NCBI RefSeq assembly: GCF_024979315.1
Contig: NZ_JANLCK010000004.1
Location: 186,001-250,000, forward strand
Direction: 5' to 3'
DNA from: Herbiconiux oxytropis
GTDB taxonomy: Bacteria > Actinomycetota > Actinomycetes > Actinomycetales > Microbacteriaceae
Length of the DNA: 64,000 bases
A program made the translations under genes and the position numbers. This document shows positions 53,104 to 61,986 of the stretch, in pieces; the first letter of the stretch is position 1, and each line of letters begins with the position of its first letter. The notes beneath the pieces are model-generated. The model saw nothing but the letters and a program-made list of their open reading frames with translations. It was not told where the DNA came from and made no database searches.

Positions 53104-53718
53104 TCAGCACGAGTCGGCGAACACGCGGCGCGGATGCGCGGGGTCGGCCAGGTCGATGATCGCCTGGGCGCCGAAACGCGGGCCGGCCTCGGCCTGGTAG
53201 AGCCGGTCGGCCTCGCGCACCTCCTCGCCCTGGGCGAACCAGAGGCTCTCGACGTAGGCGGTGTAGTTGAACTGGCCCGAGAGGCCCGGCCGCTGCAGGA
53301 ACGGCCCGTCGAGCACGAGCACGGCGTCGGCGGGTGCCGTGAGCCAACGGGACTCGGCCGGCACGTCGCGAGCCGCGTCGAAGGCCTGGGTCTGGAAGCC
53401 CGCACTGCCGCCGAACCGGAACGGCTCGATCAGCACGCGCTTCAGGGTGTCGGTGTCGTAGCGGTCGAAGTAGTACCCGGCGCCCGAGTCGGTGCCGCGG
53501 AGCTCCCGGGCCGCACGCGGCCGCTGGAAGCCCTCGAGCGACGCCCGCACGGAGTGCACGCCGGAGCGCTCGAACGAGCCGGCGAGCTCGTCGGCGAACG
53601 CCGCGGTGGAGTCGAGGCCGTCGACGGCCACGATCACCCGGCCCAGGCGGTAGTTGTGCCGGATCTCGGCGCTCAGCGCATCGGTGAACTCGCTCGCGGG
53701 CGTGGCTGGCGTGACCAT
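53104..53718 (-). CDS. Uridine kinase-like protein with degenerate P-loop
   Basis: A 204-residue protein resembling uridine kinase/P-loop nucleoside kinases. The region 'RVIVAVDGLDSTAAFADEL' (about residues 26-44) is where the Walker A motif should be, but the GxxGxGKS/T pattern is missing and there is no Lys. Later segments 'GYYFDRYDTDTL' and 'ADAVLVLDGPFLQRPGL' do fit the family. Kinase activity is therefore doubtful, and it may bind a nucleotide or act as a regulator. A TAGACT box lies 6 nt from the ATG. Confidence 0.8.
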   Translation of the reverse strand: MVTPATPASEFTDALSAEIRHNYRLGRVIVAVDGLDSTAAFADELAGSFERSGVHSVRASLEGFQRPRAARELRGTDSGAGYYFDRYDTDTLKRVLIEPFRFGGSAGFQTQAFDAARDVPAESRWLTAPADAVLVLDGPFLQRPGLSGQFNYTAYVESLWFAQGEEVREADRLYQAEAGPRFGAQAIIDLADPAHPRRVFADSC

Positions 53719-53724
53719 GCTCCG

Positions 53725-53730
53725 AGTCTA
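53725..53730 (-). promoter_or_regulatory. -10 box of the kinase-like gene (TAGACT, 6 nt)
   Basis: TAGACT on the minus strand ends 6 nt before the ATG at 53718. Confidence 0.6.
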
Positions 53731-53759
53731 GGCACGAGAGCGGCGCGGCCCGTCGCCCG

Positions 53760-53765
53760 TAGGCT
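53760..53765 (+). promoter_or_regulatory. -10 box of mutY (TAGGCT, 6 nt)
   Basis: TAGGCT ends 6 nt before the ATG at 53772. It is divergent from the promoter of the kinase-like gene 30 bp away. Confidence 0.55.
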
Positions 53766-53771
53766 GGGAGG

Positions 53772-54647
53772 ATGCCCGCCACCGCCTTCGCCGCCGCGGT
53801 CGTCGACTGGTTCGCGCTGCACGCGCGCGATCTCCCCTGGCGTCGCCCCGGCTTCCCGCCGTGGGGCACGCTCGTGAGCGAATTCATGCTGCAGCAGACG
53901 CCCGTGGTGCGGGTCATTCCGCGTTTGGACGAATGGCTCACGCGCTGGCCGGAGCCCGCCGCCCTAGCGGCGGAGGCCCCCGGCGAGGCCGTCCGCGCCT
54001 GGCAGTCGCTCGGCTACCCGCGGCGGGCGCTGCGACTTCACGCCTGCGCGGTCGCCATCACGACAGAGCACGGCGGCGTCGTGCCCCGCGACGTGCCGAC
54101 GCTTCTCGGTCTCCCGGGCATCGGCGACTACACCGCGCGGGCGATCGCGGTGTTCGCCTACGGCGACCGGCACCCGGTGGTCGACACGAACATCCGCCGC
54201 GTCGTCGCCCGGGCCGTCGAGGGGCTCCCGGATGCCGCGGCGCCGAACGCGAAGCGAGACCTGCCGGCCATGACCGCGCTGCTGCCGGCCGACGACGGCG
54301 AAGCCGCTCGCTTCAACGCAGGCATGATGGAGCTCGGTGCCCTGATCTGCACGGCCCGGTCGCCGAAGTGCGAGCTCTGCCCGCTCGCGGCGCAGTGCGC
54401 CTGGCGGGCCGCAGGCTACCCCGAGACCGAGGTGGCCAGACGGCCGGTGCAGAAGGCCTACGAGGGCTCGGACCGGCAGGCCCGGGGAGCCGTGCTGCGC
54501 GTGCTGCGTGCCACGGCGCATCCGGTGCCCGGATCGAGGCTCGGCGAGGCCGTGACCGATCCCGCGCGCTACGGACGCGCCGTGGCGGGGCTCCTCGCCG
54601 ACGGCCTCATCGTGGCCGTCGGCGACGACGTGTTCGCGCTGCCCTAG
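53772..54647 (+). CDS. mutY: A/G-specific adenine glycosylase
   Basis: A 291-residue HhH-GPD glycosylase removing adenine opposite 8-oxoguanine. The catalytic pair is E37 (SEFMLQQTPV) and D138 (VVDTNIRRV), with the helix-hairpin-helix at 'LLGLPGIGDYTARAI'. The 4Fe-4S cluster ligands C193, C200, C203 and C209 fit CX6CX2CX5C. The C-terminal NUDIX-like recognition domain is short or missing compared with the ~350-residue E. coli protein, as is usual in actinobacteria. The 3' end overlaps the opposing rbfA stop by 4 bp. Confidence 0.95.
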   Translation: MPATAFAAAVVDWFALHARDLPWRRPGFPPWGTLVSEFMLQQTPVVRVIPRLDEWLTRWPEPAALAAEAPGEAVRAWQSLGYPRRALRLHACAVAITTEHGGVVPRDVPTLLGLPGIGDYTARAIAVFAYGDRHPVVDTNIRRVVARAVEGLPDAAAPNAKRDLPAMTALLPADDGEAARFNAGMMELGALICTARSPKCELCPLAAQCAWRAAGYPETEVARRPVQKAYEGSDRQARGAVLRVLRATAHPVPGSRLGEAVTDPARYGRAVAGLLADGLIVAVGDDVFALP

Positions 54648-55114
54648 GCCCTGTCGGCCTCGGTCTCGTCGGCGTCCTGATCCTCGTCGCCGATCACGCG
54701 CGGCTTCACATAGGGATCCTCGTCGCCGGCGTACTGCGCCGACTTCGCGAGCCCCTCGACAGCGGCGTCGCGACTGCGGGCCTCGGCCAGCAGGTCTTCG
54801 AGCACCTTCGCGTTCTCGGGCAGAGCATCCGCGATGAACTCGAGCGACGGCGTGAGGCGTGCCGTGATGTTCCGGCCCACCTCGCTCCGCAGCATGCCGG
54901 TCGCCGACTTGAGGGCGGCGGCCGAGTCGGCACGCTCCTTCTCGTCGCCGTAGACGGTGTAGAAGATCGAGGCGTGCTGCAGATCCCCGGTCACCCGAAC
55001 GTCCGTGATCGTCACGAACCCGAGACGCGGATCCCGGATCCCCTTCTCCAGCCGCTTGGCCACGATCACCTTGATACGATCCGCCATCTTGGCGGCCCGA
55101 GCCGGATCAGCCAT
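54644..55114 (-). CDS. rbfA: Ribosome-binding factor A
   Basis: A 156-residue RbfA, a KH-like 30S maturation factor. 'RAAKMADRIKVIVAKRLEKGIRDPRLGFVTIT' and 'ARLTPSLEFIADALPEN' are characteristic. It carries an acidic C-terminal tail (DEDQDADETEADRA). I use the ATG at 55114 (MADPARAAKM), which has an AAGGA site upstream. It is separated from infB by 143 bp that contain a 34-bp inverted repeat, so it may be transcribed separately or attenuated. Confidence 0.94.
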   Translation of the reverse strand: MADPARAAKMADRIKVIVAKRLEKGIRDPRLGFVTITDVRVTGDLQHASIFYTVYGDEKERADSAAALKSATGMLRSEVGRNITARLTPSLEFIADALPENAKVLEDLLAEARSRDAAVEGLAKSAQYAGDEDPYVKPRVIGDEDQDADETEADRA

Positions 55115-55155
55115 CCCATTTCCTTCTTCCCTACAGAACCATCTATCGAACATGA

Positions 55156-55248
55156 GGGAGCCCGGGGAGGTCCGGTTTTCCTCTGACGCGCCTTTGGGCG
55201 AAGCCCAATCCTAAGCGTCAGAGGGAAACCGGACCTCCCCGGGCTCCC
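55156..55248. repeat. 34-bp near-perfect inverted repeat between infB and rbfA
   Basis: The arms 55156-55189 and 55215-55248 are complementary at 33 of 34 positions; the exception is a G-U pair in plus-strand RNA. The 25-nt loop itself contains a 6-bp hairpin (TTGGGC/GCCCAA). No U-tract follows on the minus strand. The arms are far longer than in ordinary terminators. Confidence 0.92.
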
Positions 55249-55257
55249 GACCACGAG

Positions 55258-58104
55258 CTACACCCGCGGCTTCTCCTTCATTTCAATGGTCTCGATCTCA
55301 TCACCGATCTGGATGTCGTTGAACTTGCCGAGACCGATACCGGCCTCGAAGTCCGTGCGCACCTCGGTGACGTCGTCCTTGAAGCGACGCAGCGATTCGA
55401 TGGCCAGGTTGTCCCCGACCACGACACCCTCGCGGATGACGCGCGCCTTGGCGTTTCGCGTGATCGTTCCCGACCGCACGATGACACCGGCGATGTTACC
55501 GAACTTCGACGAGCGGAAGATCTCGCGGATCTCGGCCACACCCGACTGCACCTCTTCGAACTCGGGCTTGAGCATGCCCTTGAGCGAGGACTCGATGTCG
55601 TCGAGAGCGTTGTAGATGACCGAGTAGAAGCGGATGTCCACGCCTTCTCGGGCAGCACGCTCGCGCGCCTTCGTGTCGGGCCGCACGTTGAACCCGATGA
55701 TGATCGCGTTGTCGACCGTCGCCAGGTTGACGTCGGACTCCGTGACGGCACCCACACCGCGGTGGATGATGCGCAGCTGCACGCTGTCGTCGACCTCGAT
55801 CTTGAGCAGCGACTCCTCGAGCGCCTCGACGGCACCGGAGACGTCACCCTTGATGATGAGGTTGAGCGCCTCGACCTTGCCTTCTTCGAGGGCACGGGTG
55901 AAGTCCTCGAGCGAGATGCGCTTGCGGGCCTTGGCCAGCGAGGCGTTGCGCTCGGCGGCTTCACGCTTCTCGGCGATCTGACGCGCGGTGCGGTCCTCCT
56001 CGGTGACGAGGAAGGTGTCGCCGGCACGGGGCACGGACGAGAGTCCCTGCACCTGGACCGGACGGGACGGGGTCGCCTCCGTGACGGTCTCGCCGTTCTC
56101 GTCCACCATGGCACGAACCCGCCCGTAGGCGGTTCCGGCCACGATCGCGTCGCCCACGCGGAGCGTTCCCGACTGGATGAGCACGGTCGCGACGGCGCCG
56201 CGGCCCTTGTCGAGCTTGGCCTCGATGGCCACACCGCGAGCATCCTTGTTGGGATTCGCGCGCAGGTCGAGCCCGGCGTCGGCGGTGAGGAGCACGGCGT
56301 CGAGCAGGTCCTGGATGCCGATGTCGTTGCGCGCCGACACGTCGACGAACATGACGTCTCCGCCGTACTCCTCGGCCACCAGGTTGTACTCGGTGAGCTG
56401 CTGGCGCACCTTGGCCGGGTTGGCGTCGGGCTTGTCGATCTTGTTGACCGCGACCACGATCGGCACGTTGGCCGCCTGGGCGTGGTTCAGCGCCTCGATC
56501 GTCTGCGGCATGATGCCGTCGTCGGCCGCGACCACGAGGATCGCGATGTCGGTCACCTGCGCACCACGAGCACGCATGGCGGTGAACGCCTCGTGGCCCG
56601 GGGTGTCGATGAAGGTGATCGGGCGCTCACGGCCCTCGTGCTCGGTGACGACCTGGTAGGCACCGATGTGCTGCGTGATGCCACCGGCTTCGCCGGCGAC
56701 CACGTTGGCGTTCCGGATCGCGTCGAGAAGACGCGTCTTTCCGTGGTCGACGTGACCCATGACGGTGACGACGGGGGGCCGGATCTCGAGCTCCTCGTCG
56801 GTCTCGTCCTCCAGCTCCTGGTCGAGGTCGATGTCGAAGCCCTCGAGCAGCTCGCGGTCCTCCTCCTCGGGGGAGACGACCATGATCTTGTAGCCGAGCT
56901 CTTCGCCGAGCACCTGGAAGGTGGCCTCGTCGAGCGACTCCGTGGCCGTGGCCATCTCACCGAGGTGGAACAGCACGGTCACGAGGTTTCCGGGGCTCGC
57001 GTCGATCTTGTCGGCGAAGTCGGTGATCGACGCGCCACGACGCAGGCGGATGACGGTGTTGCCGTCGCCGCGGGGAACACTCACGCCACCCAGCGACGGG
57101 GCCTCGCGCAGCTCGAACTCAGCCCTCTTCGTGCGCTTGGACTTGCGGGCCTTGCTCTTGCCGCCACCGCGACCGAACGCACCGGCGGTTCCACCACCGG
57201 GACCACGGCCGCGACCACCGGCACCCGGACGCGGCGCGAAGCCGCCGGGGGCGCCACCGGCGCGGAAGCCGGGGCTGCCGGGAGCGGGGCGTGCGCCGCC
57301 GCCCTGGGCAGCGCCCGGACGGAAGCCTGCACCGGTGCCCGGACGCTGGAAGCCACCGGGGCCACCGGGGCGGGGAGCACCCGGACGCGGGGAACCGGGG
57401 CGGGGAGCACCCGGACGCGGAGCGCCCGGACGAGGAGCACCGGGCCGCGGGATGCCGTTGCCGGCTCCTGCGCCCTGCATGCCCTGCTGGCTCGCGAAGG
57501 GGTTGTTGCCGGGGCGCGGGGCACCGGGGCGGGGGCCACCGGGACGCTGCATGCCCTGCTGGCTCGCGAACGGGTTGTTGCCGGGGCGCGGGGCACCGGG
57601 GCGCGGCGGGGCGTCGCCGGAGGCCGGGGTCGCCGCCGAAGCGGAGGGTGCGGGAGCCGCGGGAGCACCCGGGGTGGGTGCCTCGGTCGGCGCCGCGGGT
57701 GCCTGGGCAGCGGGTGCTGCCGGGGCGGCGGGTGCTGCCGGAGCCGACGCGGCGGGCTTCTCGGCAGGGGCCGGAGCCGCTGCCGGGGCGGCCGGAGCGG
57801 CGGCGGCCGGAGCCTCCGGAGCAGCGGGTGCCGCGGGGCCGGGTCGGGCACCGGGGCGAGCGCCACCGGGGCGCGGGCCAGAGGTCTTGGGTGCGGGAGC
57901 AGCAGCGGCGGCCGGTGCAGCGGCACCGGTCGAACCGGCGCCCGCCTTGATCAGTGCCTCTTTGAGTCGACGGGCCACGGGGGGCTCGATCGACGACGAC
58001 GGGCCCTTGACGAACTGGCCCATCTCTTTGAGGGTTGCAAGGGCTACCTTGCTGTCGACACCGAGCTCGGCGGCGACTTCATGTACACGTGGTTTTGCAG
58101 CCAC
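55258..58104 (-). CDS. infB: Translation initiation factor IF-2
   Basis: A 948-residue IF-2. An N-terminal IF2N module ([22 protein letters not shown]) is followed by about 270 residues of Pro/Ala/Gly/Arg-rich low-complexity linker. The GTPase domain starts near residue 445, with G1 'GHVDHGKT', 'DTPGHEAF' and 'NKIDKPDA'. Domains II-IV follow. The factor delivers initiator tRNA to the 30S subunit. It starts with GTG behind CAGGAGAA. A hairpin upstream (58111-58136) overlaps the ribosome site. The linker contains duplicated segments. Confidence 0.97.
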   Translation of the reverse strand: MAAKPRVHEVAAELGVDSKVALATLKEMGQFVKGPSSSIEPPVARRLKEALIKAGAGSTGAAAPAAAAAPAPKTSGPRPGGARPGARPGPAAPAAPEAPAAAAPAAPAAAPAPAEKPAASAPAAPAAPAAPAAQAPAAPTEAPTPGAPAAPAPSASAATPASGDAPPRPGAPRPGNNPFASQQGMQRPGGPRPGAPRPGNNPFASQQGMQGAGAGNGIPRPGAPRPGAPRPGAPRPGSPRPGAPRPGGPGGFQRPGTGAGFRPGAAQGGGARPAPGSPGFRAGGAPGGFAPRPGAGGRGRGPGGGTAGAFGRGGGKSKARKSKRTKRAEFELREAPSLGGVSVPRGDGNTVIRLRRGASITDFADKIDASPGNLVTVLFHLGEMATATESLDEATFQVLGEELGYKIMVVSPEEEDRELLEGFDIDLDQELEDETDEELEIRPPVVTVMGHVDHGKTRLLDAIRNANVVAGEAGGITQHIGAYQVVTEHEGRERPITFIDTPGHEAFTAMRARGAQVTDIAILVVAADDGIMPQTIEALNHAQAANVPIVVAVNKIDKPDANPAKVRQQLTEYNLVAEEYGGDVMFVDVSARNDIGIQDLLDAVLLTADAGLDLRANPNKDARGVAIEAKLDKGRGAVATVLIQSGTLRVGDAIVAGTAYGRVRAMVDENGETVTEATPSRPVQVQGLSSVPRAGDTFLVTEEDRTARQIAEKREAAERNASLAKARKRISLEDFTRALEEGKVEALNLIIKGDVSGAVEALEESLLKIEVDDSVQLRIIHRGVGAVTESDVNLATVDNAIIIGFNVRPDTKARERAAREGVDIRFYSVIYNALDDIESSLKGMLKPEFEEVQSGVAEIREIFRSSKFGNIAGVIVRSGTITRNAKARVIREGVVVGDNLAIESLRRFKDDVTEVRTDFEAGIGLGKFNDIQIGDEIETIEMKEKPRV
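57475..57603. repeat. Duplicated 57-bp segment in the infB linker
   Basis: Two copies (57475-57531 and 57547-57603, period 72 bp) differ at a single base. They encode the segment around [12 protein letters not shown] twice in the disordered linker of IF-2. Confidence 0.88.
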
Positions 58105-58107
58105 AAT

Positions 58108-58136
58108 TCTCCTGTCTGAGGCCTACCCCAGACAGG
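58108..58136 (-). promoter_or_regulatory. Hairpin overlapping the infB ribosome site
   Basis: An 8-bp perfect stem (58129-58136 with 58111-58118) has a 10-nt loop. On the minus-strand mRNA its 3' arm includes the first bases of AGGAG, the infB ribosome site, so it could limit initiation. There is no U-tract. Confidence 0.5.
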
Positions 58137-58194
58137 GCAGGCCGCTAAAAACGGACGGGTCTCATTTCGAGCCGCTCATCGGTCTAGTTGCCAC

Positions 58195-58467
58195 TCATGG
58201 GTTCACGGTGCCGTTCAGCCTGTTCTCTAATGTCGATGTGTCGAGGGAGCCCTCGACACGGAGCGCACGCCCGAAAGCACGCCGCGTGACCGCGGTCTGG
58301 AAGCATTCGGATGAGGGATGAAGCCAAGCGCCCCGGCCGGGAAGCGAAGCCGTCTCGTCGACGACCAGAACTTTCCCTGTAGGGACGAGGTCCCTGGCCA
58401 CGACCCTCAGAAGAGAGGATCGCGTGGTGCGCGCGCGACATCCGACGCACGTTCTAACGGGTTCCAT
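58195..58467 (-). CDS. YlxR family RNA-binding protein
   Basis: A 90-residue YlxR/DUF448 protein. 'RTCVGCRARTTRSSLLRVV' with the CVGC motif, 'GRGAWLHPSSECFQTAV' and 'RAFGRALR' are typical. The family binds RNA and is always found between nusA and infB. A GGAG site lies 5 nt before the ATG. It sits in the conserved nusA-ylxR-infB order, with hairpins on both sides. Confidence 0.93.
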   Translation of the reverse strand: MEPVRTCVGCRARTTRSSLLRVVARDLVPTGKVLVVDETASLPGRGAWLHPSSECFQTAVTRRAFGRALRVEGSLDTSTLENRLNGTVNP

Positions 58468-58480
58468 CGTACTCCATATT

Positions 58481-58529
58481 CCCGGGCGGCCGTTCGACGA
58501 ACCGCCCGGGACTCACCCGGTACCGGGTG
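58481..58529 (-). terminator. Double hairpin between nusA and ylxR
   Basis: Two stems follow the nusA stop on the minus strand. The first is a perfect 16-nt palindrome at 58514-58529. The second is a 9-bp stem (58502-58510 with 58481-58489) with a 12-nt loop. No U-tract follows, so this may be a partial terminator, a processing site or an attenuator under NusA control. Confidence 0.5.
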
Positions 58530-58531
58530 GT

Positions 58532-59530
58532 TCAGTCCTCGTCGAGGATCGAATCCGGTTGGATATCGATCTTCGCGCCGGTCAGTTTGGCCGCGAGACG
58601 GGCGTTCTGCCCCTCCTTGCCGATCGCGAGCGACAGCTGGTAGTCGGGCACGAGTGCTCGCACGGCCTTCGTGGCCTGGTCGATCACGAAGGCGCTCGAC
58701 ACCTTGGCCGGCGAGAGGGCGTTGGCCACGAAGGTCGAGAGGTCTTCGGAGTAGTCGACGATGTCGATCTTCTCGGCGCCGAGCTCCGACGTCACGGCGC
58801 GCACGCGCTGGCCGAGCTCGCCGATGCAGGCGCCCTTGGCGTTGATGCCGGGCTCGGTCGCGCGCACCGCGATCTTGGTGCGGTGGCCGGCCTCGCGGGC
58901 CAGCGACACGATCTCCACGACGCCCGAGGCGATCTCGGGCACCTCGAGCGCGAAGAGCTTGCGCACGAGCGACGGGTGGGTGCGCGACACGGTGATCGCA
59001 GGCCCCTTCGGTCCCTTGGCCACACTCGTGACGTAGACCCGGATGCGCGAACCGTGCGCGTAGGTCTCGCCGGGAACCTGCTCCTCGGGGGGCATGATCG
59101 CCTCGATCGTGCCAAGGTCGACGTGGATCATCCGCGGGTTCGGGCCCTGCTGGATGACGCCGGCGATGATGTCGCCCTCGCGGCCCTTGAACTCGCCGAG
59201 CACCTTGTCGTCGCCGATGTCGCGGAGCCGCTGGTTGATGACCTGTTTGGCCGCGAACGCCGCGATGCGGCCGAAGTCGCTCGGGTTCTCCTCGGCCTCG
59301 CCGATCACCACGCCGTCCTCGTCGACCTCGGGCACGAAGATCGAGATGTGCCCGGACTTGCGGTCGAGGTGCACGCGCGCCGAATCGGTGCCGTCTTCTG
59401 ACGCGGCAGGCCGGTCGGTGTGCTTGAGGTATGCCGTCAGGATCGCCTGCTCGATGATCCCCACGAGTTCCTCGAAGGGAATCTCTCGTTCACGTTCCAG
59501 CAAGCGCAAGACGCTGAGGTCGATGTCCAC
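58532..59530 (-). CDS. nusA: Transcription termination/antitermination factor NusA
   Basis: A 332-residue NusA of the short actinobacterial type. The N-terminal polymerase-binding domain is followed by an S1 domain (about residues 130-200, 'GSRIRVYVTSVAKG') and two KH domains (to 'SLAIGKEGQNARLAAKLTGAKIDI'). There are no C-terminal acidic repeats. It starts with GTG behind a strong GAGGAGG site. The rimP gene that usually precedes nusA is absent; proS lies 61 bp upstream. Confidence 0.96.
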   Translation of the reverse strand: MDIDLSVLRLLEREREIPFEELVGIIEQAILTAYLKHTDRPAASEDGTDSARVHLDRKSGHISIFVPEVDEDGVVIGEAEENPSDFGRIAAFAAKQVINQRLRDIGDDKVLGEFKGREGDIIAGVIQQGPNPRMIHVDLGTIEAIMPPEEQVPGETYAHGSRIRVYVTSVAKGPKGPAITVSRTHPSLVRKLFALEVPEIASGVVEIVSLAREAGHRTKIAVRATEPGINAKGACIGELGQRVRAVTSELGAEKIDIVDYSEDLSTFVANALSPAKVSSAFVIDQATKAVRALVPDYQLSLAIGKEGQNARLAAKLTGAKIDIQPDSILDED

Positions 59531-59557
59531 TTCCGGCCTCCTCTGTTCAGATCTGAA

Positions 59558-59580
59558 GACCGCCGATGACTCCGGCGGTC
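59558..59580 (-). terminator. Hairpin terminator after proS
   Basis: An 8-bp perfect stem (59558-59565 with 59573-59580) has a 7-nt loop. On the minus strand it lies 12 bp past the proS stop and is followed by TCTTC. It separates proS from nusA. Confidence 0.65.
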
Positions 59581-59591
59581 AAACGTAGAGA

Positions 59592-61355
59592 CTACCCGAA
59601 GCTCGCCGCCACGGCATCCAGGGCGACCTGGGTGCGCTCCCCGGTGGCCCGGTCCCAGCGCTCCACCACGCCCTCGGCGACGCCGCGGCCCACGATCACG
59701 ATCTGCGGCACGCCGATCAGCTCGGCGTCGCCGAACTTCACGCCGGGCGACACCTTGGGCCGGTCGTCGAAGAGCACGTCGAGGCCCTTCGCCTCGAGAT
59801 CGGCGACGACCCTCTCAGCGGCCTCGTAGACCTCGGCGTCGCGGCCTGTGGCGATCACGTGCACGTCGAAGGGCGCCACGGCGGGGGGCCAGATGAGGCC
59901 CTTCTCGTCGTTGTGCAGCTCGGCGATGATGGCGAGGATGCGGGTGATCCCGATCCCGTAGGAGCCCATCGTGACGGTCACGAGCTTGCCGTTCTCGTCG
60001 AGCACCTTGAGCCCGAGGGCCTCGGCGTACTTGCGGCCGAGCTGGAAGACGTGGCCGATCTCCATGCCGCGCGCGAGCTCGACGGGTCCTGAGCCGTCCG
60101 GAGCGGGGTCGCCCGCACGCACCTCGGCGATCTCGACGGTGCCGTCTGCGGTGAAGTCGCGGCCGGCGACGAGGCCGAACACGTGCTTGCCGTGGCTGTT
60201 GGCGCCCGTGATCCAGCCGGATCCATCGACCACCCGAGGGTCGACGACGTAGCGGATGCCTGTGCTGCCCTCCTCGCCGAGCACGGCACCCTCAGGCGAC
60301 CAGGGCCCGATGTACCCCTTCACGAGGCCGGGGTGCTTGGCGAAGTCGGCCTCGGTGGCCGCCTCGATCTCGGCGGGCGCGAACGCCACCTCGGCGCGCT
60401 TGAGGTCGACCTCGCGGTCGCCTGGCAGGCCGATCACCACGAGCTCGCGGGTGCCGCCCGGCTGAGAGAGCGCGAGCACGACGTTCTTCAGCGTGTCGGC
60501 GGCGGTCCAGGCCCGGCCGTCGGGTCGCGGATGCGCGCTGTTGGCCCGGTCGACGAGCGTCTGGATGGTCGGGGTGTCGGGGGTGTCGAGCACCTCGGCC
60601 GGGGTGAGGCCCTCGAACGAGCGGGACTCGGGCACGAGGGTCGTGAAGGCCTCGACATTGGCCGCGTAGCCGCCGGCCGAGCGCACGAACGTGTCCTCCC
60701 CCACGGGGGTGGGGTGCAGGAACTCCTCGCTCTTGGAGCCGCCCATGGCCCCGGCATCCGCCTTCACGATCACGTACTCGAGACCGAGCGCGGTGAAGAT
60801 CCGCTCGTAGGCATCCCGCTGCGCCTGGTACGACGCGTCGAGGCCGGCGTCGGTGTAGTCGAAGGAGTACGCATCCTTCATCGTGAACTCGCGGCCGCGC
60901 AGGAGGCCCGCGCGGGGCCGTGCCTCGTCGCGGTACTTGTCCTGGATCTGGTAGATCGAGAGCGGCAGGTCCTTGTAGCTGTTGTAGAGGTCCTTCACGA
61001 GCAGCGTGAAGACCTCCTCGTGCGTGGGCGCGAGCACGAGACCGGCGTCCTTGCGGTCGGCGAGGCGGAACATCGCGGGGCCGTACTCCTCGTAGCGCCC
61101 GGTGGCCTCGTAGGGCTCCTTGGGCAACAGGGCCGGGAAATGCACCTCGAAGGCGCCGGCGGCGGCCATCTCCGCCCGGACGATCGCCTCGATCTTCGCC
61201 TTCACCCGGAGGCCGAGCGGCAGCCACGCGAAGATGCCCGGCGCCTGGCGCCGGATGTAGCCGGCGCGCACGAGCAGCCGGTGGCTGGTCACCTCCGCGT
61301 CGGAGGGATCTTCACGGAGGGTTCTGAGGAAGTACGAAGACAGGCGTGTAGGCAC
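59592..61355 (-). CDS. proS: Prolyl-tRNA synthetase (bacterial type, with editing domain)
   Basis: A 587-residue class II synthetase. Motif 1 lies around '[16 protein letters not shown]', motif 2 in '[26 protein letters not shown]', and motif 3 in '[12 protein letters not shown]'. Between them (about residues 225-400) is the INS editing domain that clears Ala-tRNA-Pro. The anticodon-binding domain is C-terminal. The GTG start has a TAAACT box 6 nt upstream, so the mRNA is probably leaderless. Confidence 0.96.
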   Translation of the reverse strand: MPTRLSSYFLRTLREDPSDAEVTSHRLLVRAGYIRRQAPGIFAWLPLGLRVKAKIEAIVRAEMAAAGAFEVHFPALLPKEPYEATGRYEEYGPAMFRLADRKDAGLVLAPTHEEVFTLLVKDLYNSYKDLPLSIYQIQDKYRDEARPRAGLLRGREFTMKDAYSFDYTDAGLDASYQAQRDAYERIFTALGLEYVIVKADAGAMGGSKSEEFLHPTPVGEDTFVRSAGGYAANVEAFTTLVPESRSFEGLTPAEVLDTPDTPTIQTLVDRANSAHPRPDGRAWTAADTLKNVVLALSQPGGTRELVVIGLPGDREVDLKRAEVAFAPAEIEAATEADFAKHPGLVKGYIGPWSPEGAVLGEEGSTGIRYVVDPRVVDGSGWITGANSHGKHVFGLVAGRDFTADGTVEIAEVRAGDPAPDGSGPVELARGMEIGHVFQLGRKYAEALGLKVLDENGKLVTVTMGSYGIGITRILAIIAELHNDEKGLIWPPAVAPFDVHVIATGRDAEVYEAAERVVADLEAKGLDVLFDDRPKVSPGVKFGDAELIGVPQIVIVGRGVAEGVVERWDRATGERTQVALDAVAASFG

Positions 61356-61361
61356 GAGTCG

Positions 61362-61367
61362 AGTTTA
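61362..61367 (-). promoter_or_regulatory. -10 box of proS (TAAACT, 6 nt)
   Basis: TAAACT on the minus strand ends 6 nt before the proS GTG. Confidence 0.65.
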
Positions 61368-61449
61368 GCGAGTCCTGCACAGCCACCCGGATGCCGCGGG
61401 GCCGTCCCCAGAACAGCCCATGACGGACCGGACCTCGCCGTGTGCTCTC

Positions 61450-61455
61450 TACCGT
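61450..61455 (+). promoter_or_regulatory. -10 box of the methyltransferase gene (TACCGT, 6 nt)
   Basis: TACCGT ends 6 nt before the ATG at 61462, which supports that start codon over the upstream one. Confidence 0.55.
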
Positions 61456-61461
61456 CGACGC

Positions 61462-61977
61462 ATGGACACTCTCACCCAGCTGCGCTCCGCCTCCCCATAC
61501 CTGCAGCGCTGCAGCACCCCCATCGGGCGCATCGAGGTCGCGAGCGACGGCGATGCGGTCACCGCGGTGGCCGTGGAGCACAACGGCGTGCTCCCCCACG
61601 ACGGCCTCGCGTTCGACTCGAACGCGGTGGCCGACGAGGCGGTCGCCCAGCTGCTCGACTACTTCTCCGGGTTCCGCCGACGGTTCACGGTGCCGCTGCT
61701 GCACAGGGGCACGCCGTTCCAGGTGGCGGTGTGGCAGGAGCTCGCCGCCATCCCCTGGGGGCACAGCTCCACCTACGGCCTCATCGCCTCCGCCGTGGGC
61801 AAGCGCGGATCGGGTCGCGCGGTGGGCGGCGCCATCGCCATGAATCCCACACCGCTCCTCGTCGGCTGCCACCGCGTGCTCTCGGCCGACGGCCGGGCCA
61901 CCGGGTGGAGCTGGGGGCAGGGGGTGCGCACCAAGTCGTGGCTGCTCGGGCTGGAGGGCATTCCGCACGAGATCTGA
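61462..61977 (+). CDS. Methylated-DNA-protein-cysteine methyltransferase
   Basis: A 171-residue MGMT/Ogt-type suicide repair protein removing O6-alkyl groups from guanine. The DNA-binding helix is in 'GTPFQVAVWQELAAIPWGHSSTYG'. The acceptor Cys is C136 in 'PLLVGCHRVLSADG', followed by 'GWSWGQGVRTKSWLLGLEG'. The usual PCHRV is GCHRV here, an unusual change next to the active Cys. The start at 61462 gives a normal length. It converges on yaaA with a 9-bp gap. Confidence 0.9.
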   Translation: MDTLTQLRSASPYLQRCSTPIGRIEVASDGDAVTAVAVEHNGVLPHDGLAFDSNAVADEAVAQLLDYFSGFRRRFTVPLLHRGTPFQVAVWQELAAIPWGHSSTYGLIASAVGKRGSGRAVGGAIAMNPTPLLVGCHRVLSADGRATGWSWGQGVRTKSWLLGLEGIPHEI

Positions 61978-61986
61978 CGAGGGGCT

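Noticed and set aside
55156-55248. Ordinary rho-independent terminator for infB
   Set aside because: The stem is too long, there is no U-tract on the coding strand and the irregular pair favours the other strand. I kept it as an inverted repeat instead.
55762-58119. 785-codon open frame antisense to infB
   Set aside because: Its Gly/Arg/Thr repeats mirror the Pro-Ala-Gly linker of IF-2, so it is a shadow.
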